Of a stretch of DNA of 64,000 bases, positions 1 to 12,999 are shown piece after piece. Below the pieces are notes generated by a model. That model made no database searches. It had not been told where the DNA came from and saw only the letters and a list, made by a program, of their open reading frames with translations. Location of the stretch: assembly GCF_017562075.2 (NCBI RefSeq), contig NC_054082.1, forward strand, positions 22,115,460-22,179,459. The letters are read 5' to 3'. Position 1 is the stretch's first letter. Every line of letters begins with the position of its first letter. Source of the stretch: Anopheles merus (lineage: Eukaryota > Arthropoda > Insecta > Diptera > Culicidae). The position numbers were made by a program, and so were the translations under genes.

Positions 1-3000
1 ATTTGCCAAGGCATTCATTCTTTCTTGCAACCAACCAAGGGAAACCCAACGCTCGATCGAATTTGGCAAACAAGGCGTACCTAGAACAACGAGCAACGGT
101 TTCTCCATTGCCGCTTTCCAGTTGCTTGCCAGTTGAGACATCTGCACTAATGGCGGCTAGTGGCGTTCCTTCGGTCCTTGAACAGTATCCTGCATCTATT
201 CCTTAGCTGATGGTGTGTGCACCCGGTTGCATTGTGGAAAAAGGGGGTACGGGGGACAGTGGAAAGTCGGTTGCATTCCGTGCAACCGGATACACATACA
301 GCTCTCCGTGTACCTTGCTGGAAAAAGGATGAGTTTCAGTTTCCCTCGAACCGAACGGAACGTTTCGAAAGATAGCGCACCAGTCGTTAGGCCAGCTAGC
401 CTGAGAAATGAGCCTCACCAACAATGGCATCACCATTGATGCCGTTAGAGCTTTCCTTCTTCTTCGTTGGGTTTGTTGCCTTTTTTTTCCTTTCGTTTTA
501 GGTTCTGTTTTGTTTTAAGCGCAATGATCCAACCGAACTGTGGTGGATCTGTGTGTTTCCAGCGCTCGCCCGGCTCCACTGGACTGTCCGAATGCCTGGA
601 CAGCTTACTGACATGTAAACACTGGCGCAAAGATGCATCGGGAGGAAATTTGTAGGTGTATGAAAAGAAGTTCGACCGGCTGGCTGGTGCGGTGCGGATG
701 CTCCCACCCGTCCCGGGGGCGGAAACGAAACTGGGAAATGAAATTTTCCGTATTTTCCTCCTGTTCAGTTCTTCCTCAACCTTCCCATTCTACTGGCAAG
801 CATAAACCTACCGTCTCGGCCGCCATCGCCTTCCCACTCATCATCTGCCACCCGCTCTTTAACGGACTCTTTTGTTCCAGCAGTAGCAGCAGCAGCAGCA
901 GCAGCACCACCACCACCACCTAGCAACATGGTACAATCAATCTAACAAAAAAGAATAAAAAACAGCAACAAGAAATAAAGAACCAACGACAACAACCATC
1001 AGCAGTGTCAGTGGTGACGTTTCGGTACCAGTCGTTATTTCCTTTTTTTTCTCCCATTTTGTGTGTGTGTCTGTTCACTTCTGCTTTGTGTTGCTGCCGC
1101 ACCAGCGAAGCCTCCACTCGATCCACTCCATCCGACACCGACGGCGGCGGTCGCCATTGGTTACGAAAAGTTGTATCACTACCGCGGCACTTGCACTGGA
1201 TTAAGCTCATCGTATGCAAAACATGCGGCAGCATAAAATGTTAAAAATAAACCATTGCACAAACAAAAGGCAACCAGCACCATCACTGCACCGCCACTGT
1301 ACAGTAGATAACGCTGCTGTTAGTTCTCTTTTCAAACTTCAGCGCATCGGCACAGAAGACACAAAAAAATGAACAGAAATGGCTGAAGCTTTCGTTCGGT
1401 TTTGCGGTATCCGGGCCAAGAAGAGGGGTGCAGGGCGAGGGGACAGCAGAATTGTTCGCACAAACCTGTCATGGATGCGCCGTTCCTCGGGCGCAAAACA
1501 ATTGCGGGCGTTTTAATGATGGAGTGTGCGAGTGGCTGCGTGTGTGTGTGTGTGTGTTGCCATTTCCTTCCGCCGGCCGTCGGATGATGGCCGGCAGCAG
1601 ACAATGCCGGTTCTGGTTGAATCTCGAAAATCATATTAAAAGAATGTTGCTATTTTTGTGTGCCGTTTTTGTTGTTGTTGTTGTTGCTGCTGGCAAACAG
1701 TGCGACCGGCAAATGAGCTGTCAAATAACTGTCATCTAGATCTGCTTGGTCCGTGGCCGTTGGTGGTGCTTGCTGATTGTTTTGATTTCAAAACATTCCT
1801 TACCCGGCGTGGATTGGTAATGGAAAGGGGGAGCTGTATTAAAAAAGAATGCCTTTCCAAAAACACCAAACAAACAGTATTACAAGAAATAGACCGACAC
1901 ACAGCACGTGTACGCGGGTCACTCTCTCTCTCTCTCGCTCTCTATCAGCGGCTCGGGTGAGGTCGCCATGCAAACAGTCGCGCCCGCTGTTGTTTGCTTT
2001 CCATGTACTTACGCCCCGCATGACAAACGAGCGGTAGAGTGTGTGATAAACATTGAATGGTTTTGATTTGAATGAATGAATTAGTCAGCTGGCAGTGCTC
2101 TAGTCACCGGTGCCGTAGCGTGTAGAAAGCTGTCCGTGCTTGCAACCGCTAGCGATAAGTAATTAAATAACATCCTGTGTCCGCCTGTCCAGCCCCAGCC
2201 AGTCAGTGAGTGAGTGCGTGACCTTCATCACGATCTGGTCGTAACGATCGGCATGACCCATCGGCAGCGGGAGGAGCAGCAGCACACACACACACACGCC
2301 CGCTGCTAATCAATTATCAACCCAGCTTGACTTTTGGCCTCCTTCGATGTTTTGCAATTCCGAAAGCAGCGGTTAGGACACTTGCCGGTTCGCTTTACCT
2401 CGCTGCCCCCGTGCCGCCCCACTCCCGCATACTGCGGCCCAAACTGCCCTTAACTAAATGGAATTGAATACAAATTGACATAAAGAGACAATGGTTTGGG
2501 AAGGAACATTTGTGGTTCCCCAGTCTACCGCCCCAAAAACCCCTCTCCGAAAGCCGATCGCTTTAAAGTCACTGTGCACGGGGGCCTGTGCACTCTTTCA
2601 GGGTGGAGAAGGAAGGGGAGGGGGACGGTTTGTAAAACCTGCCAGAAGCGATTTCGCCGGCAGCAGGCAGCACGATTGAAGTGAACCGCGAAAAATTATC
2701 ATAATACCACCGAGTGGCGGCAGCGGTGGGTGGCGGCAATGGCCGATAATAACGACAAGATGGCCCTCCCGCTTACCACCACGTGCCTCCCTGTGTGTGT
2801 GTCTTTTGCATTGCATTGGGTACCGTTGCCCTACGACCCCCGTGAAGGGGGGGTAGACGGCGGCTGTGGACGGGAATCGTGCAGCAATGCAAAGGCGAAG
2901 GCGCGATGGCTTCCGTGCCGAGGGAAGAAAATTCGACCTCCAAAATTAGCATTTTCCGCCACACAACACCGTGCCCCCTTCACCGCACGACCCACACCGA

Positions 3001-4100
3001 GTATACACCTTCACCGAGCGGCGGCGGCACACTACCATCATGAATAAAACAAATTGATAAGCCACCGGGGCGGGAACTGAATTGCCAAATCCAGAAAGGG
3101 ATTTCCAGTGTCGAAAGATCATTGGATGGATGGTGGTGGTGGTGGGCCGAGTGACTGTTGTTTCCTTTTTTTCCCTTTTGTATTATAAACACAACATCGA
3201 TACAAGGGAGTGGGTGTGTATGTGGGAGGAAGAAATGATAATGTTGGATTTGTGATTTGTCGTTGTTTCGGACGAATTCCATTCCACCCCGATCCACCTC
3301 GAACAGGGACGGGGTCCGGCCCGGTGCCAGTAGCTCAACCAGTGGTAGATGGTTTTATGACGACGTGCAGTGAATGAATGTCCCAAAAGAAAAGAGGGCG
3401 GTGGGAGGGGGGTGGAGGTCAACTGGCGGGGCAGGACAGCAAACAATGGCAAGTACGACGTACAGCAGGCCGGTCGGTCGGTCGGTCGGTAAGGATTCGT
3501 CGCTTTCATTTGTCAAATCATGCTTCAATTCGACGGCTCAGCTGATGTTCGACTCGACTTAAGCACTCAATCACTGTGGGGCCACCACCCTCGCCCCTAT
3601 GGCGGGGGAGCGAACGCACAACCTGACACACACAACCTGGCTCCGGGGTGCTTGTGTACCACGCGAGTGTTTTATGCTTGCTGCTGCCATTCGGTGCGCG
3701 GTTTATTTGCTGCCGTTTGCTTTTCGGGTCGCTTTTCCGCGGGCTTGCGCTACAGCAGCTACAGTAACGTGGACAGTGACAATAATTTCGCTCCCTATCC
3801 TCCCCCCTCCCCCCATCCCCACCAACCCAACTCGGCTGCATAATGCGCGATATGTTATGGACGGGAGGATGGGTGGGCTGGGTGGTGGAGGTGGTGATTC
3901 CATTTTCTTCCAAGCGGCACTAAAGAGTGATGGTAATGTTGGAGATTGCGTAAAAAGAACGTTTTCGTTCGCCGTGGGCCAATGCAAGGACAGGAGGGAA
4001 TTTGAAGCCAAGAGGGGAGAGAAAAGATAATGGTTTAGTTTTCGTGGCTGGTTGCTAGTTCGGGCGCGAGGTAATAATGTTATCTGTAAAATTGTCAACA
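1..4100. other. Upstream intergenic DNA, no gene seen
   Basis: Mixed-composition DNA with short TG/CA runs, a CT tract (1,921-1,942), the CAG/CAC tract and a (CGGT)5 run (3,471-3,490). Frames longer than 100 codons (3,518-3,913, 3,599-4,030 and 3,703-4,101) are biased and overlap on both strands, so I treat them as chance. Two Hth-type TGACAG cores lie close together on the minus strand near 1,720-1,736. Confidence 0.7.
878..920. repeat. CAG then CAC trinucleotide tract
   Basis: Nearly pure CAG units switch to CAC units. Read forward this gives Ser and Thr runs, but no gene context is present. Confidence 0.9.
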
Positions 4101-5240
4101 TTGACTTTAACGATATGCTAATGGAGCTGCTGCCGAATGGTGAGGGCTAGGCTTTGGCCGGTGTACACCTTCTGCCGCTTGGGAATCGTGGCTCCTCATG
4201 GCATGTGATGCAGAATGATTGACTACTCATAAAATAACCCGGTATCAGGCAAAGAGTTTATCGGTGCTTACGGCCAGCAGTATTCGGAAGTAAGAGTATT
4301 GGTTTAGCTTAACATTTTTGTTTGGTTTTCATTTCAAGGCAATTGGATTATGGGTTGTTTGTAATAAACATTCGCAAGCCTACAAACGCACTGGGCGAAA
4401 ATAGTTGTATTGCCATATTCGATGCAGCTAAACACTTGCGATAAAATCCACTTACGTCTTTTTCAAACCCTTATAAAACTCCTTATTTTCCGTTTAGTTT
4501 TCATTTTAGTTGACGAATCAACCAGATCCTGGAAAATGAAAATAAACTAGCTAATGTTTAAAAAAATCCTTAATTAATAGACGAGATGCTTTGGATACTG
4601 GATTCGCTGAGGGGACTGAAATGTTGGAGTCTTTGAGAGTTCAATCATCTTATTATGTTGGGTGAACATTTTTCAAAAGAGTGTACCCTGGAACCACCCG
4701 TTGGTACCAGTGGTACTGACCATATTGCAATTTTATCCACTTCAGATCCATTAATCGAATCTTTATAAGCTACGTTAATGATGTTTGAGTATATTATTGT
4801 GCCGAGTCCGACCGTCAAACCGACCGCGGCAGTTTCAATCGTTCTGGAGCGCTTGGAAAACCGTCTGCTGCTACGGACCAAAACGTCCCGGGCAAAGGGG
4901 TTTGGGAGCGTCAACGGTCAAACTCTTATTCACCAAAATACTTTCAGTAATGGGCTACCAGGTTAGTTACTTCTTTTCCAATTTAAATTGGGAAGTCTAT
5001 GCCGTGGTAGCGCCGCTACTTTTTTCGCAATGTGTCGCTGAGAAAGTGTGTATTCGCCCAAACCTTCACTCGGGAGAATCTTAGCACCAAACAAAGAAAA
5101 CGCACTAATAAAATGCTGGTGTAAGGTTGGTTTATTATAATATTTAAAAAAATAAAATTGTTAAAATTTAAAAATTTAAAACCTTCGATGTGGTCGCTGC
5201 GCAAACATTATAGTATTCGGGGGAGTTAGAAATGTTTCTT

Positions 5241-5271
5241 TCCATGATGGAACTATGTGGGCCATCATGGA
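5241..5271. repeat. 10-bp inverted repeat (hairpin-forming)
   Basis: TCCATGATGG at 5,241-5,250 pairs perfectly with CCATCATGGA at 5,262-5,271 across an 11-base loop. A GGAGGAGTGTA direct repeat (5,269 and 5,306) overlaps its right edge. It lies in an AT-rich island and may be part of an old transposon. Confidence 0.65.
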
Positions 5272-6186
5272 GGAGTGTAAGTCATACCTCGATAAGCAAC
5301 CTGCTGGAGGAGTGTAGGTTTTCTGAGGTTTTTCTTTCGACCACATGCTAGAATTTTATTTTATGTATCCAATTTTAAGAGTAATACTTTCTTTAAGATA
5401 TTTCTTTCTTAAACCTGCATTGGGGTAAGAGCTGGGATGTATCATCATAGGTTAGATCTAGCCAAGTAAGATCGTAGAGAAACGATGGAGTTCCAAAAGT
5501 ATCCATTCCCGAATATTACCCGAATTTGATGATGAAATAATTCCCACAATCTGACATTTTTTTGAGGAACTTTTACTGGAATGACACATGAAAGGACACA
5601 TCCTGAATATGACTTACTTTTTACGTGAATATTGATGCACGATTGTATCTTTGTATCATCTAAAAACCAAAAAGGGCAATCAAAGCTAGAACCAGTTTAG
5701 AGCCATTATTGGTATAAAAGATGATATTAGTCTAAAGCGGATATTAGAGTTATGCCGATGTTTTTGAAACGCATTAACCGCTTTAAGCCTGGGAATAGTT
5801 TGTTATTGTGCATCAAAGATACTGTTGTTGATGACTGTTGAGAACTAAGCAGAATTTCAATTGTCATTTACATTAGAGCAACACCATTAAACAGAAAAGA
5901 GGACGATAATGGACTCATATTTCAATATTTCAAATTTGAAATATATCAATAAATCTGTAAACTACTCAACTTCTTGTTGCTAAGCACAAAAAACTAAACA
6001 TAAAACAGTTTTAGAAGAAGTAAAATTTTACTAATAATTCATGCAATATATAAACATATTGGCAATTGATTAATAGATTTACAAACAGAATGTCCCTAGT
6101 CTTGATTTTGATGTAAGCCTCGATTAAACTTATTTAAATGAAACTTAATCTCATAACACTAAAATGTAAAATTTCTAACTGCGAAC

Positions 6187-6384
6187 TTTTACTTCTTTTT
6201 GGCTCAACAACCGTTGTCGGTCAAGGCCTGCCTGTACCACTCGTGGTTTTAGTGACTTTTGGATTACCCCCCATAGCAGGATAGTCAGTCCTACGTATGG
6301 CAGCACGGTCCATTTGGGGCTTGAACCCATGACGGGCATGTTGTTAAGTCGTACGAGTTGACGACTGTACCATGAGACCGACTT
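6187..6384 (-). mobile_element. tRNA-derived SINE, copy 1
   Basis: Read on the minus strand, the head starts near 6,380 and carries a perfect RNA polymerase III A box (TGGTACAGTCG, 6,372-6,362) and B box (GGTTCAAGCCC, 6,327-6,317). A tRNA-unrelated body follows to about 6,187. The head closely matches the element at 13.89 kb. I recall similar SINEs (SINE200-like) from Anopheles genomes, but the family name is uncertain. An 86-codon frame across it (6,175-6,435) is not a gene. No clear target-site duplication is seen. Confidence 0.8.
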
Positions 6385-6762
6385 AACTAGTGGAACAAAT
6401 AGTACAATTAATTTGACTTGATTCATTTGTTTCAATCATCTATTCGCCTTACAACATGACCTAAGCATCACAGCGCACATAACCGAATTGAACCCGTTAA
6501 CAGTAACATTTCCGCTGCAAATGTTGGCATGTTCAAATCATTACCTTATGTTTCATACATTTTAACCTCCCATCACTGCCCCAGCTTGCAAAAACCGTCC
6601 ACCGGTTGCATGTAATAAATAAATTTTAAAGCGCAGTAACTTTAATTGAAATGAAAACTAAAGCAGTGAACTTCCGCACAGATTTGGCATTAGTAAAAAC
6701 GAAAAAAAAAACCATCCCACTCTTTGCCTTTACTATTTCACAGCATATAGCAAGCAAACAAA

Positions 6763-6789
6763 CCCCCCCCCCCCCCCCCCAAAAAAAAA
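6763..6789. repeat. C18 followed by A9
   Basis: A homopolymer junction of eighteen C then nine A, at the edge of the first AT-rich island. It may be the eroded tail of a retroelement or simple slippage. Confidence 0.8.
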
Positions 6790-9456
6790 CCACACATTCC
6801 CGTTTCTCTAGCCTTTTTTATGAGCGCAACCGCTTTTTCGGCGGATCACACTTTAATGAAATGCACATCGGCGCGATCACTGTCACGCCGGCTACCACCA
6901 CTACCAACTGCCACTGCTGGCCGCTCGTAAAACTGCTCATTAAAAACAGGTTAAAGAAACACTAGTTGCTATTTCACTTAACAAATTCTTATCGTACGTC
7001 GGACTGACCGGGGCGGGGTAACAATTATCTCGCAACAATTATCACAGTTCCCGCGTTCCGTCCATCCTTCCATCCATCCATCGGTCTCTATCGGTCACCC
7101 ACGGACGCTACGCACAAGCTTGCTGCGCTGCTCTCCTTATGATAACATGCTGCGCACATCCCAAATTATCACATTTTCCAACGGACATATTACGGACATT
7201 AAAGTTTTACTATCCCCTGCCCTCTCCCACTGAGGTCCCTGTCTGCCCGCGACCTCTCTCCGTCCGCAGTGGCACGATGGCGTCAAATTTATTCAATGTT
7301 TCGCTGCCTAGGACGACTCCGCGTGCGTGAAGTCAAACGCTGGCTCGAACCCAATTCGTTATGCCAAGTGAGCGATGAGTTCGCCCGTGTGTGTGTGTGT
7401 GTGTTTGAATTTTGATGCGTCCTGAAAAGCATTTGGTCAAGAGAAAAAGCTCACACTCTTGTTTGGCTGCTTTGTCTTCCTTTTTTTCCCCTTAACCGGT
7501 CCGGTTGTCATCGTCGATAGAAGAAAAAAAGGAAGGGAGCTGCTGCTGCTGCTGCTCTAGCCAACAACTCACCCCAAATGGTACTCTAATTTGTTCGCGG
7601 TGGTTCGCGCGCGCACACACACGCACACACACGGGGGCCAAGAGAGCTGGTAGGAACAAATTTTAGTGGGAAGGTTGTGTAGGAAAAAGGCACATACACA
7701 CACACACACAACGGCACAAACAATAAAATATAATAAAAACAGTCGAAAAGTGACTCGAAATTGGTTACATTTCTTTTTCGGGCTGCGCGTTCGCGGGAGC
7801 CCCCAACTACGGCCGAACCAACTGAACCATGGGAAAAGCACGCGCGCGAGTGGTGAGGGCGCGTTTGCGTATCTACGTATGTATGTAGGTATAGCGAGTC
7901 GGAAATAATTATTCTTATGGGGTTCGAAACAGAAAATATTCATGGGACGACGAAGGCCGTGGATTGGACCAGCGGGGAAACAGGGACGGAGGGAAAAAGG
8001 AACCTCGCAGATAATCTATAGTCAACGATCAAACTCAGAAAAGCCAAAACAATCGCGGGATGCGCGGGTGCCAAGGGGCAAGGTGGTTTAGGGGGGGTTC
8101 GTTTTCCTTGTGCGAGAATGGTTCTCCTCCTTTTAGGCTTTGTCGTCGTCGTCGCGCAGTCGGTCGAGTGGCGATGAAGCTTAGGTGCGCTGCTAGAGGC
8201 TCGCCCGGTGGACGTCTTAGGTCCGGGACGGGTGTTATCTAATTTTTGAATCTCGAAACTCAATGCTACCCCTTCTTCTTTGCGCCGCTTCTCACACGCT
8301 GCGATGGTGCGCACCATGGGGACTCTAATGTTCATCCGGTGTTTTTCAGCTTTTTTTGTTGTTGTTGCTGCTGCTGTTCTTGGTCTCTACTGTGTCTACT
8401 GTCTCTTGCCTTAGCCGCACCGTACTCCACCGTCCATCCTGAGCTGGCCGGAGGACGCTTTCTGCTTCGGTTGACGCGACCGGTGCCACAAGTGGATTCC
8501 CTCGCACGGGGCGGTGCGCGTCACGGGCGCAGCACACACTCGCGTAACTCACTTGGAAGGTGCTGGCCCTGGAGGCCCCGTTTGGTGTTTCCCCATATCC
8601 AATATCCTATCAGGTGGCAGGGCCGTTGTTGTGGCCGCTTCGGTTCGCTTCCTTTTCGTTTTTGCTCGGTGGTTGCGTTCGAGTAGCGCAAGCGCATGGG
8701 GAGGCTCTTGGGCAGGTCGGCCGCTTGCCCTTTTGCCGGGATGGTTGCTTCTTTGCTACCTTTTCGGAGCATCGCGTCCAGAAACTTTTCAATGGTATTA
8801 TCATATTTTTCCAGTTCACTTTCAGGTGGCAGGTCGTTTTGGTCGTGTGCTGTTGTAGAGCTCGATGCGTTGTTCTCGATCGTCTTTCGATCGTGGTTTT
8901 GTGTGTTTTATTCCACCCTCCCTGCCACATTCCCAAGAGAGGCACAGCAGGACGGGGGAGGGTGGCTAAGCCATTCCGCAACCAAAAACTCTTGGAATCG
9001 CCCTCCCCAAAATCCCGTGTGACGAAAATTCCACACCATTTTTGGCCGTACGGGGGCATCGTAAAGATTTTTGACTGACGGTTCGATTTTGGACAACTTA
9101 GAAAGATGAAGAAAAACACAACAACCGCAAAGTACACCCCTAAACGCAGTTCATTGGCCCGGCAGGCTCCTTCCCAGCCAACGGGGTGGGGTCAACGATC
9201 AGTGGCGCAGCGGCAGATTAAAAAAGGGGTGGCATGCGAAACCGGGGCCGAGGCGGCCCAGGACACTTTACGATGCGACAAGTTTGTACAAACAGTTGTC
9301 ACAACCGTGCGTAGCAGAAAACTCTCCCTCTCTCACCGTCTTCGCTCAGGACCGGCGGCTTAGGAAGCAAGTCGCCAACCGGGAAGGTCGCAAGTTTAAA
9401 AAGTCAAATTCCCACTCCATCCTGCTGCTGCTGCTGCTGCTGTGAATCATAATTAC

Positions 9457-9469
9457 TGACAGTTTATGG
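9457..9469 (+). promoter_or_regulatory. MEIS/Hth-Hox composite-like site TGACAGTTTATGG
   Basis: A Hth/MEIS core TGACAG is abutted by TTTATGG, a posterior-Hox-like half-site. This resembles the MEIS1-HOXA9 joint motif (TGACAG followed by TTTTAYGA). It is one match, far upstream, and binding is speculative. Confidence 0.3.
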
Positions 9470-12400
9470 GGCCACTGTGTTTTGTTTTCTGCGGGGGTAA
9501 TTTAACCAATCGTCGGTCATATTTTACGACTCCGCGCGCGTCGCCCGCCACTATCTGCGCCCCGGATCTGCCCGCGCCGTGCCCTTTTTCGTCTGTGTCT
9601 TGTGTCTTTGTGCCCGCTGATCATGTCTAATCACTCTTCACTCCATTTGCTCAGAGCTCGATGTGAGTGTGTCTGACTCTGTGCCTGAACCAGTGCGGCA
9701 GCGTACCTTACTATGGAACGACTTCTTCCCGACTCGTTTGTGCTGTTTACATTTACACACCTTGCTACTCCACGCGAGCGGGGGTCATGTTTTTGTCATG
9801 TTCGGTTTGGTGTGTTTTTCCTCCGTCCGTTCTGCTTCTGCTGGATGATAGTGATATACACACACACACATACACACCGAGCACAGTCAAGTGTAGTTGA
9901 AGCATATTTAATTATCGTAAAATCACTCAATTTTCAAGCGATAACAAACTGCTCGTAAATTAGCTTTAAACCAATAAAAATGCAATATTATTTCACATTC
10001 CCACAAACGCCGCCGCTTGTGCCGATGAAGGGATTAGAAGTGAGGAAGTAACAAGAGACATACGAAGCAAACAAAAAACACATAAAACCAGAGAACATAA
10101 ACATGGAATGCACAAGAAACACACACTCGCAGTCGACACAGTATCACCACTTTGGGGGAAGAAATTAATTTAAAATGGTTCTGGCAAGTTTATGTATTAT
10201 TGCTCTCGATTCTCACACGTCAGTGTTCCTTCTCCTATCCCTCCCCCTTCCCCCTTGCATTTGAAAATGATGCACGAGCTGCAGAAATGCAATCGACTTT
10301 CACCGTCCGGCAAACGAACGCAGTGTAGCAACGCAACGCGCTCCCTGTCCTAACTCATCCAAGTGTGCTGAGGAAAGGAAGATGCACACTTCCTGAGAAG
10401 GAAAGGAACAAATGAGTAATGAAAAAAAAACCAAGCAACCTTCTCCAAGTAGCTAACTCGGAAGCAAACAAAACCGAACCTGTCTACGCGAGGTACGAAA
10501 AGTAATGCCTTTGCTGGGCTAATAATTCATAGTCCCGCGCTCGAGTGTGTGCGTGTGTGTGTGTGTATGCCCTTTCGAAAGCGGGCGGGACTGTTTGGTT
10601 AATGGGCTGATCTATCTGGCTTCTGTACTGCGCCCGCTCTCCCCCTCCCCCTCGGTGCCGTTAGTCCTGCTCTAGGGCTGCTGCTGTTAGGTCGTAATTT
10701 TTATTCCTATAATCTTCACTTCCAAAACGGCAATGCGCTCTCGCTTTACTTTCTATTGCCGTTCTACTTCCCGCACCGCGCGAGAACGGGACTAACCGAT
10801 GCTTCCGTTCTCCATCTTCCTTTCCCCATCCCGCCTCTGGGGTCTTGAGCCTTGGGGTCGAGGTTCGGCCATATCAATTTGACGCAACACTGATAATTAT
10901 GACGCTGATGAGACTGTCAAAGTCGCTGAGCTGTAAATAATAGCTCTAGGACGAACCCAGTGAGACAACGGCAAATAATAATAATAATATGTAATAATAA
11001 AAAAACCCCAGAGTGAAACGCAGAGAGGCCAAACTCTCACTCTCCGCCCCGCTTGCTGCGATCGTTCTGAGCAGAGCGCACACGGTAAACAAAAACGCGA
11101 CCCAAAACGTTAGTTTCTGCGCAAGAGGCTTTTGCTGCTGTTGCTGCTGTTTGGTGCGCGTAGCGTAGGCTTTCTTCGCCTCTCTCGCTCTCATCCACAC
11201 CTTGATCGACTGTACGTGACGCCTGTTGGGCCAACCCGGAAGGTGCCAAAGGTGGCGTTGCCCGCTGAATTAAGTTTCGATTAGAAATAATTACTACCTT
11301 TTGTCGAGCTTTGATCTTTCTCGCTTGCGGCAGGGGGCATGGGGCTTGGGGTGTGAAGGGGAACCTAATATAAGGGACACACGAAAATAATAACGCTCGT
11401 CTCGATCCCCTTCGTCCCTCGGGTAGGTTTCTGAGGCCACCGTTGCAACACTGCCGATTAGGATAACGATTTCGGAAGCAATAATTAAACTGTAACAACA
11501 AGGAAAAAAAGCCCCATCCTGTTATAAAACCATCCATTTGTGTTGATGGGTTCGTCGTGTCGCGCGTGCGGATTTCGGTAGCTGGTGGATGGATGGATTG
11601 AGTGGGCCGGGACACGTCCATCTACACGTCCTTTCATGGGTTTTGTTTTCGGGTTTGAATCGGGGAAAAAAACTGAACAACAACTAACACAACACACAGA
11701 GGGACACCAAACTGCAATATTTCATCCGTCGCTCCGGTCGGCCAAAGAATCCTTTGGCAGTGGGTCGCACACTGGGTGACGCGCGTTGGGTCCCAGGTCG
11801 GCAGTAAAATATTTTTATGATCTAGTTTAGACATAATGATTATTATTTTCAATCGCCTGTTAACAGCTCAACTTCGGGCTGGGTCTTATTAATCTGACAC
11901 CAACCCTCGGAAGATTCGGTTCCCCTCTCCGGTGCCAGACCAGACCGGGCCAGCTGATAGTGGTCGCCTATCGATGCGAGTGGAACCGCTGCGCTCACTA
12001 TAATCTGTGCCGTTTTAACAAAAAATAAACATAAGAAATCAGTCGGAACAAAAGGGAAGAAAGTATCTCCCTCTCTTTCTTCCTCTCATTGCCGTGCCGT
12101 GCCCCTCAAAGGTTATCGGGATCGCGGGATGAATTTACGTTCCACGCAAGACTCAAAAAACTACCCCGTTAACCGCCGTCCATACAGACACCTCGCAAAA
12201 GGCGCAAAGTTTGATGAATGTTTAATGAATTTTAAATAAAACCATTTATTTATCTTGTCCTTTCCCTCGCCATCCACCGTAATCGTTGCCCTTGTTCAAA
12301 ATTTACATTTTTGGTATAATTTTTACATGCAATAAAAGTCTCATCACCGCGTCCCTTTCGCGCCGCTCGCAGTGGGACCCGCAGTTGGACGGGGCGACGG

Positions 12401-12999
12401 TGCTGGAAAGACGCAAACGCCGCCTTGTGTTCCCCGAGGGACAGGCGCGCCCCCCCCCCCACCCTGTTCGGTGCGCGCGCGGGAGAGGTGATACGATTTT
12501 ATGACTCATTAAACGCCAATTGCTTTTTCAAAGGATTAAGACAAACGCGCGTCGTCCACCGTGAACCGGGAGGGGGTGTGGTGTTTTGGTGCGTCGTTTC
12601 AATTTCCCCGAAATCGACGGCGTACGCCGGACGCCGAGTCGGCCCCGCCGCTGCTCAGCAGGATCACACCGGAGATGGGTGGTGGGTTGTTTTTCCTAGC
12701 ATGGGAGAAGATAAACATTTTATGGACTTTTGTGTGCGTACGTGTGTGTGCGCTTGCATGTTTATTCCATCACCACCCAGGGGGAAAAGTCGGGCAAGGA
12801 ATGAGATTTTCTGCACAAAGGGGTTTCTCCGTTGCCCGCCGGTGGATGAGACAGACTTGGTGCGCTTGGTGTGGCCATTAATTGTCAGCATATGATTAGA
12901 CGGAGACGGAGTGGCTTCTGCTTCGAAGGGGGATGGGTGCAAGGATTGTGCGCGAAAGGGTAACACACGCACACGCACACACACGCACACCCACCCTTG

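Larger units (their letters stand above)
4101..6650. other. AT-rich island 1 with transposon remnants
   Basis: Composition turns sharply AT-rich. The island holds SINE copy 1, the 5,241 hairpin and a GC-richer open patch (about 4,778-4,966) of unknown origin. The rest is unrecognised, probably old transposon sequence. Confidence 0.65.
6651..12999. other. Upstream intergenic DNA, no gene seen
   Basis: GC-balanced DNA with CG/CA alternating tracts (about 7,596-7,632), CTG runs (7,541-7,556 and 9,422-9,441), an ATA/AAT run (about 10,975-10,988) and TG runs. Overlapping frames at 8,246-9,137 reach 175 codons on both strands, but none resembles a known protein. The Hth-Hox-like site at 9,457 is listed separately. 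Confidence 0.65.
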
